This document shows positions 43,647-51,269 of a stretch of DNA of 64,000 nt, piece by piece (positions within the stretch are counted from its first letter, which is position 1; each line of letters opens with the position of its first letter). The notes under the pieces are model-generated. The model was not told the DNA's origin. It saw only the letters and a program-made list of their open reading frames with translations, and did no database searches. Origin of the DNA: Gp13-AA77 sp035946735 (GTDB lineage Bacteria; Acidobacteriota; Terriglobia; UBA7540). The DNA lies in NCBI GenBank assembly GCA_035946735.1, contig DASYYZ010000024.1, positions 1-64,000 on the forward strand, in the 5' to 3' direction. Both the position numbers and the translations under genes were made by a program.

Positions 43647-46600
43647 CTGCTGAGCGTTGGCAACAGGTTCGAGAGGTGCTCCACCAGGCCTTGGAGCGGC
43701 CGCCCGAGGAGCGGTCTGCCTTTCTCGATGCAGCCTGTGCGGAGGATTCTTCGCTCCGCCAGGAAGTGCAATCGCTGCTGGAATCCAGTGACGAAGCGCG
43801 CGCTACTCTTCCTCGGTCTACTCCTGCGCAACGGCCCACGCTTCGTAAGGGAACGGCGTTTGATGATTACGAGATCCAGACGCTGCTGGGCGCGGGCGGG
43901 ATGGGAGAGGTCTATCGGGCGCGGGATCTGCGCCTGGGGAAAGACGTGGCGATCAAGGTTTTGCCGTCTTCCTTTTCTGCCGATGGCGATCGCCTGCGGC
44001 GGTTCGAGCAGGAGGCGCAGGCAGCAGCGGCCTTGGACCATCCGAACATTCTGACGGTGTACCGGCTGGGGACGTACGAAGGGTCTCCCTACATGGTTTC
44101 GGAACTGCTGGAAGGCGAAACGCTGCGGGAGCGGCTGAGGAGCGGAGCCTTGCCAGTACGCAAGGCGCTGGATTACGCAGTGCAGGTAGCGCGCGGCTTG
44201 GCGGCGGCTCACCGGAAAGGCATCACTCATCGCGACCTGAAGCCGGAGAATTTGTTTCTGACCGAGGGGGGGCGGGTGAAGATATTGGATTTCGGGCTGG
44301 CGAAGCTCATGCACTCCCCGTCAGAAGGTGGGACGACGGAGACGGCCAGAGATGGGACGGAGCCGGGCACGATCTTGGGGACGGCAGGGTACATGTCCCC
44401 GGAGCAGGTGAGGGGGCAGGCGACCGATCATCGCTCAGACGTGTTTGCTTTCGGCGCCATCTTGTACGAAATGCTGTCCGGGAAACGTGCGTTTCACGGG
44501 GCGACGTCGGCGGACACCATGAGCGCAGTGCTGAACCAGGACCCGCCTAGTCTTTCTCAGGCAGTCCCGAGCATCTCACCAGGTCTGGAGCGGGTAGTGT
44601 ACCGCTGCTTGGAGAAGAACGCGGACGAACGGTTCCAGGCAGCCTCAGACCTGGGCTTCGCGCTGGAGGCACTGAGTGACGCACCAAGCGCTTCGCAGAC
44701 AGCGCACGTCGCAAATTACCGAACGACCGCAGCTCCGAATGAGGGCGTCCGGACGATCTGGAAGATTGGCGCTCTGGCCGCAGTCCTCGCGATAGCCGCT
44801 CTGATCGGCGGCGAGTTTTACTGGCCCTCGCATCAGTCGACCAAGCTCACCGAAAAGGACACTATCGTCCTCGCCGACTTCACTGACGCCACCGGCGATA
44901 CCGTTTTCGACGCCGCACTGCGCCTGGGACTCTCGGTTCAACTGGAGCAGTCGCCATTTCTGAGCTTGCTTTCCGATAACCGCATTGCGCAGACGCTCGT
45001 GATGATGTCGCAGCCGAAGGACGCGCGGCTCACCCGTGATCTGGCGCGTGAGGTCTGCCAGCGGACGGGCAGCGCGGCCACCATCGAAGGCTCAATCGCG
45101 AGCATCGGCAGCCTCTACGTGCTGGGTCTCAGGGCCGTCGACTGCCACAACGGCGACCTGCTGGCCGAAGAGCAGGCGCAGGCAACCAGTAAGGAACAGG
45201 TATTGAAGGCGCTGGGGGATGCAGCCACGAGGATGCGCCGGAAATTGGGCGAGTCGCTGGTCTCGATCGAGAAATATAACGCGCCGCCGGAGGAGGTCAC
45301 TACCCCGTCATTCGAAGCGTGGCAAGCCTACACTGTCGGCTACCAGGAGCAGGTCGTAAACGACGATTCTCTTGCCGCCATCTCGTCCTTCGAGCGGGCC
45401 GTCAGACTGGACCCGAAGTTCGCCATGGCCTATGCGCGGCTGGGAACTACCTACAGCAATTTGGACGAAAGCGCCCGTGCCGTCGAGAATAGCCGCAGAG
45501 GGTATGAGCTGAGCGACCGCGGAAGCGAGCGCGAAAGGTTCTTCATCGACTCACACTACGAGCAATTCGCCACCGGGGACCTGGAGGCAGCCCGGAAGGT
45601 CTATGAGTTGTGGGCTCAGACTTACCCGCGCGACCGCCTTCCGCCTAACAACCTCGGTGCCATCGACCGTATTCTGGGCGAATACAAAAATGCCCTTGAT
45701 GCGATTAAGGAGAGCCTCCGGCGTGATCCCGAGAATGGGAGAACCTACGCGAATCTCGTCCTCACATTTCTGGAGCTGAACCGCAAGGACGAGGCCAAAG
45801 CCACGGCGCAGGAGGCGCAGGATCACCATCTTGACTCTGCACAAATCCGGTTCTCTATCTACGACATCGATTTCCTGCAGCGTGATGAGGCGGGCATGCA
45901 GCGGCAAGTGGCATTCTTTAAGGACAAGGCAGGTCAGGAAGATGTGATGCTCTACATGCAATCTGATACTGCTGCGTATGCCGGACAGTTTGGCAGGGCG
46001 CGAGAGCTGACGCGACTTGCGGCTGACTCTGCCTGGCGTGCCGGTCAGAAGGAGAAGACGGCAGTTTACCGGGCTGAAGCGGCGGTGCGGGAAGCGCTGG
46101 TTGGCAACACCGGTATGGCAAAGCAGCAGGCGAAAGCCGCGGTCGCGCTCTCAAACGGCCTGAATGCCGAGGCGATCTCGGCCCTGGCGCTGGGGCTGGC
46201 CGGCGATTCCGCCGAAGCCATGCGCCTCGCCAAGGATCTCGATAAGCGATCCCCGAGAGACACGCTGGTGCGGTGCGAGTACGTACCCACGATCACGGCA
46301 GCCAGCATCCTCGGCATTGGCCACACCTCCAAAGATGGTCGCAAGGCAGTTGAGGCGCTGGCGGCCGCTGCTCCTTACGAGCTTGGAGATCCTCCCAAGA
46401 CTCTCAATGTCGCCCTTTACCCCGTGTACCTGCGGGGCCAGGCGTACTTGGCAGCGCACAAGGGCGCTGCGGCAGCCGCCGAATTCCAGAAAATTCTCGA
46501 CCACCCCGGCGTCGTCGTGAACGAGCCTATCGGCGCCCTGGCGCACCTTGGCTTGGGCCGCGGCGAGGCCCTCGAAGCCGGGGTAGGGGCAGGCCTGGTG

Positions 46601-46777
46601 CCTGCCCGCCGATTGAGTGGTGCTGCGGGAGGGCACCCGCAAGAGGCGCCCCTACAGTCCTATGCCCTCGGTCAGGCTCGTATCGCCTACCAAGACTTCC
46701 TCGCGCTCTGGAAAGATGCCGACCCAGACATTCCCATTCTGAAGCAGGCCAAGGCGGAATACGCGAAACTGAAGTGA
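43643..46777 (+). CDS. Ser/Thr protein kinase with transmembrane segment and TPR sensor region
   Basis: The 1044-residue product has a short N-terminal helical region. The kinase domain (about 73-345) has the P-loop GAGGMGEVYRA, VAIKVLP, ITHRDLKPENLF (catalytic Asp near 196), ILDFGLAKL (near 216) and GTILGTAGYMSPEQ. One membrane helix (about 373-395) follows, then an extracytoplasmic region with tetratricopeptide-like repeats (from about 565). The C-terminus DFLALWKDADPDIPILKQAKAEY is typical of acidobacterial kinase-TPR proteins. It signals from the periplasm to phosphorylation, perhaps of the sigma factor it is coupled to. A 73-base repeat element has inserted in frame at 46583-46655 and adds about 24 foreign residues. 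Confidence 0.92.
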   Translation: MTAERWQQVREVLHQALERPPEERSAFLDAACAEDSSLRQEVQSLLESSDEARATLPRSTPAQRPTLRKGTAFDDYEIQTLLGAGGMGEVYRARDLRLGKDVAIKVLPSSFSADGDRLRRFEQEAQAAAALDHPNILTVYRLGTYEGSPYMVSELLEGETLRERLRSGALPVRKALDYAVQVARGLAAAHRKGITHRDLKPENLFLTEGGRVKILDFGLAKLMHSPSEGGTTETARDGTEPGTILGTAGYMSPEQVRGQATDHRSDVFAFGAILYEMLSGKRAFHGATSADTMSAVLNQDPPSLSQAVPSISPGLERVVYRCLEKNADERFQAASDLGFALEALSDAPSASQTAHVANYRTTAAPNEGVRTIWKIGALAAVLAIAALIGGEFYWPSHQSTKLTEKDTIVLADFTDATGDTVFDAALRLGLSVQLEQSPFLSLLSDNRIAQTLVMMSQPKDARLTRDLAREVCQRTGSAATIEGSIASIGSLYVLGLRAVDCHNGDLLAEEQAQATSKEQVLKALGDAATRMRRKLGESLVSIEKYNAPPEEVTTPSFEAWQAYTVGYQEQVVNDDSLAAISSFERAVRLDPKFAMAYARLGTTYSNLDESARAVENSRRGYELSDRGSERERFFIDSHYEQFATGDLEAARKVYELWAQTYPRDRLPPNNLGAIDRILGEYKNALDAIKESLRRDPENGRTYANLVLTFLELNRKDEAKATAQEAQDHHLDSAQIRFSIYDIDFLQRDEAGMQRQVAFFKDKAGQEDVMLYMQSDTAAYAGQFGRARELTRLAADSAWRAGQKEKTAVYRAEAAVREALVGNTGMAKQQAKAAVALSNGLNAEAISALALGLAGDSAEAMRLAKDLDKRSPRDTLVRCEYVPTITAASILGIGHTSKDGRKAVEALAAAAPYELGDPPKTLNVALYPVYLRGQAYLAAHKGAAAAAEFQKILDHPGVVVNEPIGALAHLGLGRGEALEAGVGAGLVPARRLSGAAGGHPQEAPLQSYALGQARIAYQDFLALWKDADPDIPILKQAKAEYAKLK
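46583..46655. repeat. Palindromic repeat inserted in frame in the kinase gene
   Basis: Perfect 8-bp terminal arms GTAGGGGC (46583-46590) and GCCCCTAC (46648-46655), with an inner hairpin GGGCAGGC-CTGGT-GCCTGCCC, define a 73-base element. It encodes VGAGLVPARRLSGAAGGHPQ and a few further residues, unlike TPR sequence, and leaves the downstream kinase frame intact. The GTAGGGGC..GCCCCTAC type is a dispersed bacterial palindrome. Confidence 0.8.
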
Positions 46778-46800
46778 CGGAATGACCCGGTAACGCGGGC

Positions 46801-46887
46801 GCCCGCCTGCCCGTACCCCCGCCGCCGGAAAGAGATCCCCACGCAGGAACCTGCCGTAGCGGCAGTCGGAGCTTGCCCTGGCAGGGA
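46801..46887. repeat. Dispersed repeat, copy 2
   Basis: Ungapped alignment with 35995-36081, with identical first 29 bases and overall identity near 85 percent. It lies 24 bases after the kinase stop and ends before the multicopper oxidase gene. Confidence 0.8.
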
Positions 46888-46947
46888 ACCGCCGGGTAGG
46901 GTGGGTGGATTCTTCAACGGCCTGGTATGGTCTCCTTCTGGCGCTCT

Positions 46948-48486
46948 CTAGCCGTGGTGGCCCATGCCGGGCATGTTCGGCAAAGGTTGACCTTTGCGAA
47001 CCCGTTCCATGACTTGGTCGTATTTGTCGGGGGGTAGGACGCGGACAAAAGTCATCATACCTTGCATGAAGCCGCTCCATCCCGGTCGCAATCCGTAGTT
47101 CTGCGGCTTCTGGACCATGTCGTCCATCGCCATCCTGGGGCCTTCCATATAGGCGTCCTGCGGGAAACCCGGCACACTGTTTGCATTCGGGCTGACATCG
47201 GCCTTCATGTTCATTCCGGACATCTGATGCGTCTCGCCACGCTGCATTGCCGGCATATCGCGCGGCATCGCAGCCTCGGCCTTTTCCGGGGAGAGAGGAA
47301 TGTCGCCAACTGGTTGGTCGTTCGTCGATCCCACTCCCAGACCACGACCCAGGCTTGGACCGTAGTCCTCTCCCATCGGCGCGCCCGGCGTCCCCGTCAG
47401 CATCCCCATGCCGTTTTCCATGGAGACTCCCGCCGGCATACCGCTCTCGAGCCGGGTTATAGGACCGACGCTCGAAGACATCTGGTTCATCATGTGGTGC
47501 GGCAAGTGGCAGTGCAGCATCCAGTCGCCGGGATTGTTGGCGACGAACTCGAGGTCCCGCGCCTGGGCGACGCCGACCAGCACTGTGTTGCCCGGATACC
47601 ACGTTTCCTTTGGACTTCTGCCGCCCTCGGTGCCGGTGATGACGAAGGTGTGTCCATGCAAGTGAACGGGGTGATGATCCATTCCCAGGTTAATCAGCCG
47701 GACGCGCACGCGGTCTCCGAGCCGTACAATTAGCGGCGTGGTGGCGGGACCCGTCTTGCCATTTAGCAGCAGCCAGTTGAACTCCATGTTCATGGTGTTG
47801 GGCACGGTGTTATTCGGAAGCACGGCGTATTCCTGCAGCAGGATGACAAAGTCCTGGTCGACCCGAGGCTCGTAGGGCGTCTTGGGATGCATAATGAACG
47901 CCCCCAACATCCCCAGCATTTCCTGCATGGCCATGTGGGAGTGATAGAAATAGGTGCCTTCCTGGTGCAGAGTGAACTCGTAGACGAACCGGCCGCCGGG
48001 CTTTATGGGGTCCTGGCTGATACCGGGCCCGCCGTCCATATTGTGGGGAATCTCGAAGCCGTGCCAGTGCATCGAGGTGGGTTCGGGCAAGTGGTTGTCG
48101 ACGACGATGCGCACACGATCTCCCTCGGTGATCTGAATGGTTGGGCCCGGAGAGGTTCCGTTGTAGCCCCAAACATCAATCGTCTTGCCTGGAAGGATTT
48201 GTTGCTTCACGGGTTCTGCCACGAGATGAAAAACCTTGACACCGTTGTCTATTTGCCAAGGCAGGTCAGGAATATCCGGCGTCTGAAGGGGGACGAAGGC
48301 TCGTCCGGAGGGCTGGTTCCGGATCAGTGTCGCCCGGGTCATCTTCGCGTGTGTCGGGTCATGCTGCATGTTCATGTGATCCTGCTCGATGGCTTGGGCC
48401 TTGGGACCGGCCCAAGCCGGAGTGCTGGCGAAGGCGCCAGCTCCTACTAAAGCCTTGCGGAAGAAATTTCTTCGGCTCTCGATCAT
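46948..48486 (-). CDS. Tat-exported multicopper oxidase (CopA-like)
   Basis: The 512-residue product has a twin-arginine leader (ESRRNFFRKALVGAGAFAS). The copper motifs are HWHGFEIP, FYHSHMAMQE, HPVHLHGHTFVITG and WMLHCHLPHHMMNQM, giving the type 1, 2 and 3 ligands. The C-terminal ~150 residues are rich in Met and Pro (MPGMGHHG end, MQRGETHQMSGMNM), as in copper-tolerance oxidases. Folding in the cytosol and export by Tat to the periplasm are expected. It probably oxidises Cu(I) or organic substrates. AAGGAG precedes the ATG. A palindrome (48568-48584) lies about 85 bases upstream. No CopB or efflux partner is adjacent. Confidence 0.93.
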   Translation of the reverse strand: MIESRRNFFRKALVGAGAFASTPAWAGPKAQAIEQDHMNMQHDPTHAKMTRATLIRNQPSGRAFVPLQTPDIPDLPWQIDNGVKVFHLVAEPVKQQILPGKTIDVWGYNGTSPGPTIQITEGDRVRIVVDNHLPEPTSMHWHGFEIPHNMDGGPGISQDPIKPGGRFVYEFTLHQEGTYFYHSHMAMQEMLGMLGAFIMHPKTPYEPRVDQDFVILLQEYAVLPNNTVPNTMNMEFNWLLLNGKTGPATTPLIVRLGDRVRVRLINLGMDHHPVHLHGHTFVITGTEGGRSPKETWYPGNTVLVGVAQARDLEFVANNPGDWMLHCHLPHHMMNQMSSSVGPITRLESGMPAGVSMENGMGMLTGTPGAPMGEDYGPSLGRGLGVGSTNDQPVGDIPLSPEKAEAAMPRDMPAMQRGETHQMSGMNMKADVSPNANSVPGFPQDAYMEGPRMAMDDMVQKPQNYGLRPGWSGFMQGMMTFVRVLPPDKYDQVMERVRKGQPLPNMPGMGHHG

Positions 48487-48567
48487 GGTATTTGCTCCTT
48501 ATCAAACGTCCCGGCGGACGACGCGCCTTCCGCCCGGCAGTTCCCCGACTTTCAGGCGAAAGAAAAG

Positions 48568-48584
48568 TGTGCAATATTTGCACA
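48568..48584. promoter_or_regulatory. Palindromic operator candidate upstream of the multicopper oxidase
   Basis: TGTGCAA-TAT-TTGCACA has perfect 7-bp arms and lies 82-98 bases upstream of the oxidase start on the minus strand. It is a typical site size for a dimeric repressor or activator; the regulator is not encoded nearby. Confidence 0.5.
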
Positions 48585-48587
48585 AAA

Positions 48588-48658
48588 GCGTTCACAGGGA
48601 CACTATAAACCCGGCAATTGTCACGGCCAAACGCGTTCATAGGGACGCAAGAACCCGG
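48588..48658. repeat. Two-copy imperfect direct repeat, 45-base period
   Basis: GCGTTCACAGGGACACTATA (48588) and GCGTTCATAGGGACGCAAGA (48633) each continue into AACCCGG; the period is 45 bases. No coding frame is seen. They may be a relic of a repeat element or binding sites. Confidence 0.45.
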
Positions 48659-48892
48659 GCCGGGGAACACATCTCCGACCGTTTCTAGCTCTTAGCGGGG
48701 TACCCCTACTTGGGTCGAGCGCGCGATGAAGATTTGCGCCCAGGTCGAGGGCCTGACGCTGGCAACGCTCGATAAGCGGCCGCGCGCCGCCGCCGGACGC
48801 GCTGGGGTGGAGCTGTTCCGGCCTGGTCAGGCCCGAGGCGAAGCTAGAGAGGGCGGACTGGCGCACAGCCTGAGCACAAGCAGTTGGCAGTT

Positions 48893-48929
48893 TGCCTCAG
48901 ACTGAGGCATAGTGGTGACATATGCCTCA
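48893..48929 (+). promoter_or_regulatory. Perfect palindrome and third half-site at the RHH gene start
   Basis: TGCCTCAG-A-CTGAGGCA (48893-48909) is a perfect 17-bp palindrome. A further TGCCTCA (48923-48929) overlaps the ATG of the gene at 48922. This layout is typical of an operator autoregulated by a ribbon-helix-helix antitoxin. Confidence 0.65.
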
Positions 48930-49230
48930 CTCTCAAGTGACAGCTACAAAACGGGACCGGCGCGGGGCCAAGACCGGCAGGCGTAAGCTCGAGTTGCGAT
49001 ATACGGTGAGCCTGCCGCCCGGACTCGCCCATCGTGTCGAGCGGTATGCCGAGACAGTTGACACGAGTAGGAGCAAGGCGATCGCTGCGCTCGTGCGCTT
49101 TGGCCTGGACGGCCAGGAGAACCGAAAACGGGAGTTCTTCAAGAGGCTGAGGCAAAACCTTGCCGGCGGCGATCCGCAGAACGAAGATCAGCTCGTTGAT
49201 GAGTTCCGGGCCCTGATCCTCGGCTGTTGA
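48922..49230 (+). CDS. Ribbon-helix-helix-like DNA-binding protein (antitoxin-like)
   Basis: The 102-residue product has a basic N-terminal arm. KLELRYTVSLPPGLAHRVERYAETVDTSRSKAIAALVRFGL follows, an RHH-type strand and two helices, then a charged C-terminal helix (DEFRALILGC) that may bind a partner. It starts on a half-site of its own palindromic operator, which supports autoregulation. The next gene starts four bases after its stop, giving the layout of a type II toxin-antitoxin or regulator pair. The partner is not a recognised toxin. Confidence 0.7.
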   Translation: MPHSQVTATKRDRRGAKTGRRKLELRYTVSLPPGLAHRVERYAETVDTSRSKAIAALVRFGLDGQENRKREFFKRLRQNLAGGDPQNEDQLVDEFRALILGC

Positions 49231-49233
49231 CGC

Positions 49234-49476
49234 ATGCCAAAGATTCAGTGGGAACGACTCCCCAGAGAAAGGTGGGCTCACCTTCGCGACCGCGCCCAGC
49301 AGCGGGAGATCTCCGAGGAAGACCTGTTTGAACTTGCGGAGTGGAAAGCTCAAGACCCCGACGTGCCCGACGCGGACTGGTACAAGGATTTCGGAACTTT
49401 TAAACTGTGTGGTACGGGGAGATATCCGAGCACGTTCCTTCTGGCGGGTCAGGCCGCGCGCGGCAAGCGCTTGTGA
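49234..49476 (+). CDS. Small hypothetical protein, partner of the RHH-like gene
   Basis: The 80-residue product (MPKIQWERLPRERWAHLRDR..EISEEDLFELAEWKAQ..DADWYKDFGTFKLCGTG) looks like a compact alpha-beta protein with conserved-looking WYKDFGxFxLCG. It starts four bases after the RHH stop, so it is coupled. It could be a toxin-like or accessory protein of that unit; I do not recognise the family. Termination at 49474-49476 is followed by about 200 non-coding bases. Confidence 0.6.
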   Translation: MPKIQWERLPRERWAHLRDRAQQREISEEDLFELAEWKAQDPDVPDADWYKDFGTFKLCGTGRYPSTFLLAGQAARGKRL

Positions 49477-49647
49477 GGGCACGTCAGTCAGGTTTGGCGT
49501 GATGCAGGCGGATGATGCACATCGAATCCTGATTTCGCGTCCAAAACTCGCCTCCCGGCGGTCCGGTGACTCGCACACGCGGCAGCTCGAGGGGAGACGT
49601 AGGCGCCACCCGCATGACGCTAGCGGTAGTTGCCGACATTTCCCTTG

Positions 49648-49676
49648 TTTACAAGCGGCCAAATTTGTTCTACTGT
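49648..49676 (+). promoter_or_regulatory. Promoter of the HTH/nuclease island
   Basis: TTTACA (49648-49653) and TACTGT (49671-49676) are exactly 17 bases apart in an AT-rich stretch, just upstream of the first mini-HTH gene. The -35 box is good and the -10 box weak. Transcription would begin very near the start codon (short leader). Confidence 0.45.
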
Positions 49677-49699
49677 GCCCATGCTGGATGTCGATCACT

Positions 49700-49945
49700 A
49701 TGGAAAACGAGCTATTGGAGAACATCAACAGAAACCTTGAGGTGATTATTGGCTTGCTGCTCCGCAGCCTGCCCGATTCAGACGCCGCACACCTTCGCGG
49801 GCGCATTGTCATGCTGAATGACATGGGCATGCGGCCGAAGGATATCGCAAGAGTGTTGGGTAAATCAACGAATCACATTAACGTTGAATTGTCGCGGAGC
49901 CGCAAGCCAAAGAGGAAGAGAGGGGTAGAGCGTGAAGAAGGCTAG
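49700..49945 (+). CDS. Mini-HTH protein, paralogue 1
   Basis: The 81-residue product starts MENELLENINRNLEVIIGLLLRSL, with a helical dimer-like region. A C-terminal HTH (LNDMGMRPKDIARVLGKSTNHINVELSRSRK) resembles the region-4-like HTH of tiny sigma-like proteins. The ATG at 49700 is preceded only by weak purines; an ATG at 49688 is also in frame. The next gene starts inside its last codons, so the genes form one operon. It shares the R-x-L-x-V-x-IGLLLR-x-L start with the gene at 50130. It probably binds DNA; target unknown. Confidence 0.7.
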   Translation: MENELLENINRNLEVIIGLLLRSLPDSDAAHLRGRIVMLNDMGMRPKDIARVLGKSTNHINVELSRSRKPKRKRGVEREEG

Positions 49946-50129
49946 CAGCACTGAAGAGCTTCTTGTGGCCCAATCAGAACTCATTCGAGACATGTTTATT
50001 ACCGAGTTAACGATCGCGGGCGTACCGCAACGAGAGATCGCGAAAGTCGTGCGGGTCAACCTGAACCGCGTAAATCGCATCGCCAAGTCCTTGCGCAAAC
50101 GAAACAAAAATAGTAACGGAGAGAACTAA
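49932..50129 (+). CDS. Mini-HTH protein, paralogue 2
   Basis: The 65-residue product starts MKKASSTEELLVAQSELIRD. It carries an HTH-like TIAGVPQREIAKVVRVNLNRVNRIAKSLRKR, spaced as in the flanking paralogues but with a shorter N-terminal helix. The GTG at 49932 overlaps the preceding gene by 14 bases and is preceded by a GAGGGG run. Its stop codon is directly followed by the next ATG (TAAATG). Basic, DNA-binding composition. Function unknown. Confidence 0.65.
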   Translation: MKKASSTEELLVAQSELIRDMFITELTIAGVPQREIAKVVRVNLNRVNRIAKSLRKRNKNSNGEN

Positions 50130-50414
50130 ATGGCCGAAGCGGACGTGCTCGAAAAACAGTCGCGCAAGTTGAACGTCGTCATCGGACTCCTACTGCGCGT
50201 ACTGTTAAAGGACGAGGATTTCACACAAAGGAAGAGGAAAGGGACCGGTGAGTTGGCCGTGTACTTGAAGCGACACGGTCTTGAGTACCCAAGACATTGC
50301 GGCTATACTCGATTCCCCAGTCGCAAGCGTGCGCGAGTTGGTCGGCCGGAGCAGCCGAAGAAAGAAGCCGTGATCGTACGCGTGCTGGTGAACCCCTTGC
50401 GCCTAAAACCTTAG
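50130..50414 (+). CDS. Mini-HTH protein, paralogue 3, with apparent single-base frameshift
   Basis: The start (DVLEKQSRKLNVVIGLLLRVL) is the same as paralogue 1. In the annotated frame the HTH is missing and the last ~44 residues look foreign. Skipping one base at 50283 (CTT-G-AGT) restores LSTQDIAAILDSPVASVREL, the missing HTH, and stops at 50373 after 80 residues, the length of paralogue 1. This is either a frameshift mutation, a sequencing error or a programmed +1 shift; the two-frame reading is my inference. GGAGAG precedes the ATG. Confidence 0.6.
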   Translation: MAEADVLEKQSRKLNVVIGLLLRVLLKDEDFTQRKRKGTGELAVYLKRHGLEYPRHCGYTRFPSRKRARVGRPEQPKKEAVIVRVLVNPLRLKP

Positions 50415-50501
50415 AGCATGATAGGCGACCGGAAGCCACAATCATATGACTTCCACGCGGACATTCGCCTGCATAAGGCAGAGAGCGAAGGACGGCAGCA
50501 A

Positions 50502-50942
50502 ATGAGGGCACGGAATGGCAAGGAAGAACCCTACCAGCAAATATTGCACCGGCTCGCGCATATCGAACATAAGGTGGATTCGATAGATGAGACGAACGCG
50601 TTTGCGCTGCGGGCGGAGGCAGAAAAGCATCAGGGGACAGTCAAGAAGATTTTCAAGAAGAGTAAGCGGAGGGCGCAGGTCTATCTGGCTGCCGATGGTA
50701 CTTGGGGCGTGGCTGAGATCGCCAAGCATCTCAGAATGAAACAACCAAATGTGAGCCCAGACCTAAGAATCCTGAAAGAGGAAGGGCTTCTGGAGCTTAT
50801 AGACGCCTCTGGTAGGCAGGATTTCTGGGCGAAAAAGACAATCGACAAAACGCTCCGCATCTCCAAGTATCTCTGTGAGGAATACAGCCTAAAGCCTGAC
50901 GGGCGCCCTAACAGTGAAGGCAAAGACAAGAGGAGGAAATAG
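50502..50942 (+). CDS. Winged-helix (ArsR-like) DNA-binding protein with coiled-coil start
   Basis: The 146-residue product has a helical N-terminus (EEPYQQILHRLAHIEHKVDS) and a basic linker (IFKKSKRRAQVYLAADG). A winged HTH follows (WGVAEIAKHLRMKQPNVSPDLRILKEEGLLELI) and a tail (ISKYLCEEYSLKPDGRPNSE). AAGGA nine bases upstream supports the ATG at 50502; an ATG at 50418 is also in frame. It lies in the small HTH-gene island and may be its main regulator. Family assignment by fold only. Confidence 0.7.
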   Translation: MRARNGKEEPYQQILHRLAHIEHKVDSIDETNAFALRAEAEKHQGTVKKIFKKSKRRAQVYLAADGTWGVAEIAKHLRMKQPNVSPDLRILKEEGLLELIDASGRQDFWAKKTIDKTLRISKYLCEEYSLKPDGRPNSEGKDKRRK

Positions 50943-50963
50943 CTGGATGGCGCACAAATCGGA

Positions 50964-51269
50964 ATGATCTTCTCAATCCAAACTTACCTAGAAGACTATT
51001 TCAATCGACGTGGGCTTGGCGATCCCGACCAGTACGCCGTCGCGCTGGCGAGGTTGTATGACCGCGAGCGTCACGGCACGACTGCGCCCGTCTTTCTGGC
51101 CGCGATGAAGCGCATTAGGACGATTTTTTATAAGCGCAACAATCATATCGAGCGTGACAAGTTTGACCGGAAGATGCTGACCCTCTTAGACAGTAAGTTT
51201 AAAAAAAAAGACTATTCTTCGTGTCAAAGGCAGTCGCCAAAAGAGTTGAAGCCTCCGGCAGCAGCCTAG
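50964..51269 (+). CDS. Small protein ending in an A9 slippery run, upstream partner of nuclease
   Basis: The 101-residue product is helical with many charged and aromatic residues (IQTYLEDYFNRRGLGDPDQYAVALARLYDRE, AAMKRIRTIFYKRNNHIE). It overlaps the next gene by 49 bases. The codons AAA AAA AAA (51201-51209) lie near its end; a -1 slip there enters the nuclease frame, which is open only from within the A run. The last ~23 residues of this product may therefore be an alternative tail. I do not recognise the family. It may form a fused polypeptide with the nuclease-like protein. Confidence 0.6.
   Translation: MIFSIQTYLEDYFNRRGLGDPDQYAVALARLYDRERHGTTAPVFLAAMKRIRTIFYKRNNHIERDKFDRKMLTLLDSKFKKKDYSSCQRQSPKELKPPAAA
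51201..51209 (+). promoter_or_regulatory. A9 slippery site (candidate -1 frameshift or transcriptional slippage)
   Basis: Nine consecutive A residues in frame as AAA AAA AAA, followed by GAC. In the -1 frame the codons run AAA AGA CTA TTC TTC GTG and continue into the nuclease-like gene. A TAA in that frame at 51200-51202 closes it just before the run, so only a shift in the run joins the two genes. Confidence 0.5.
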
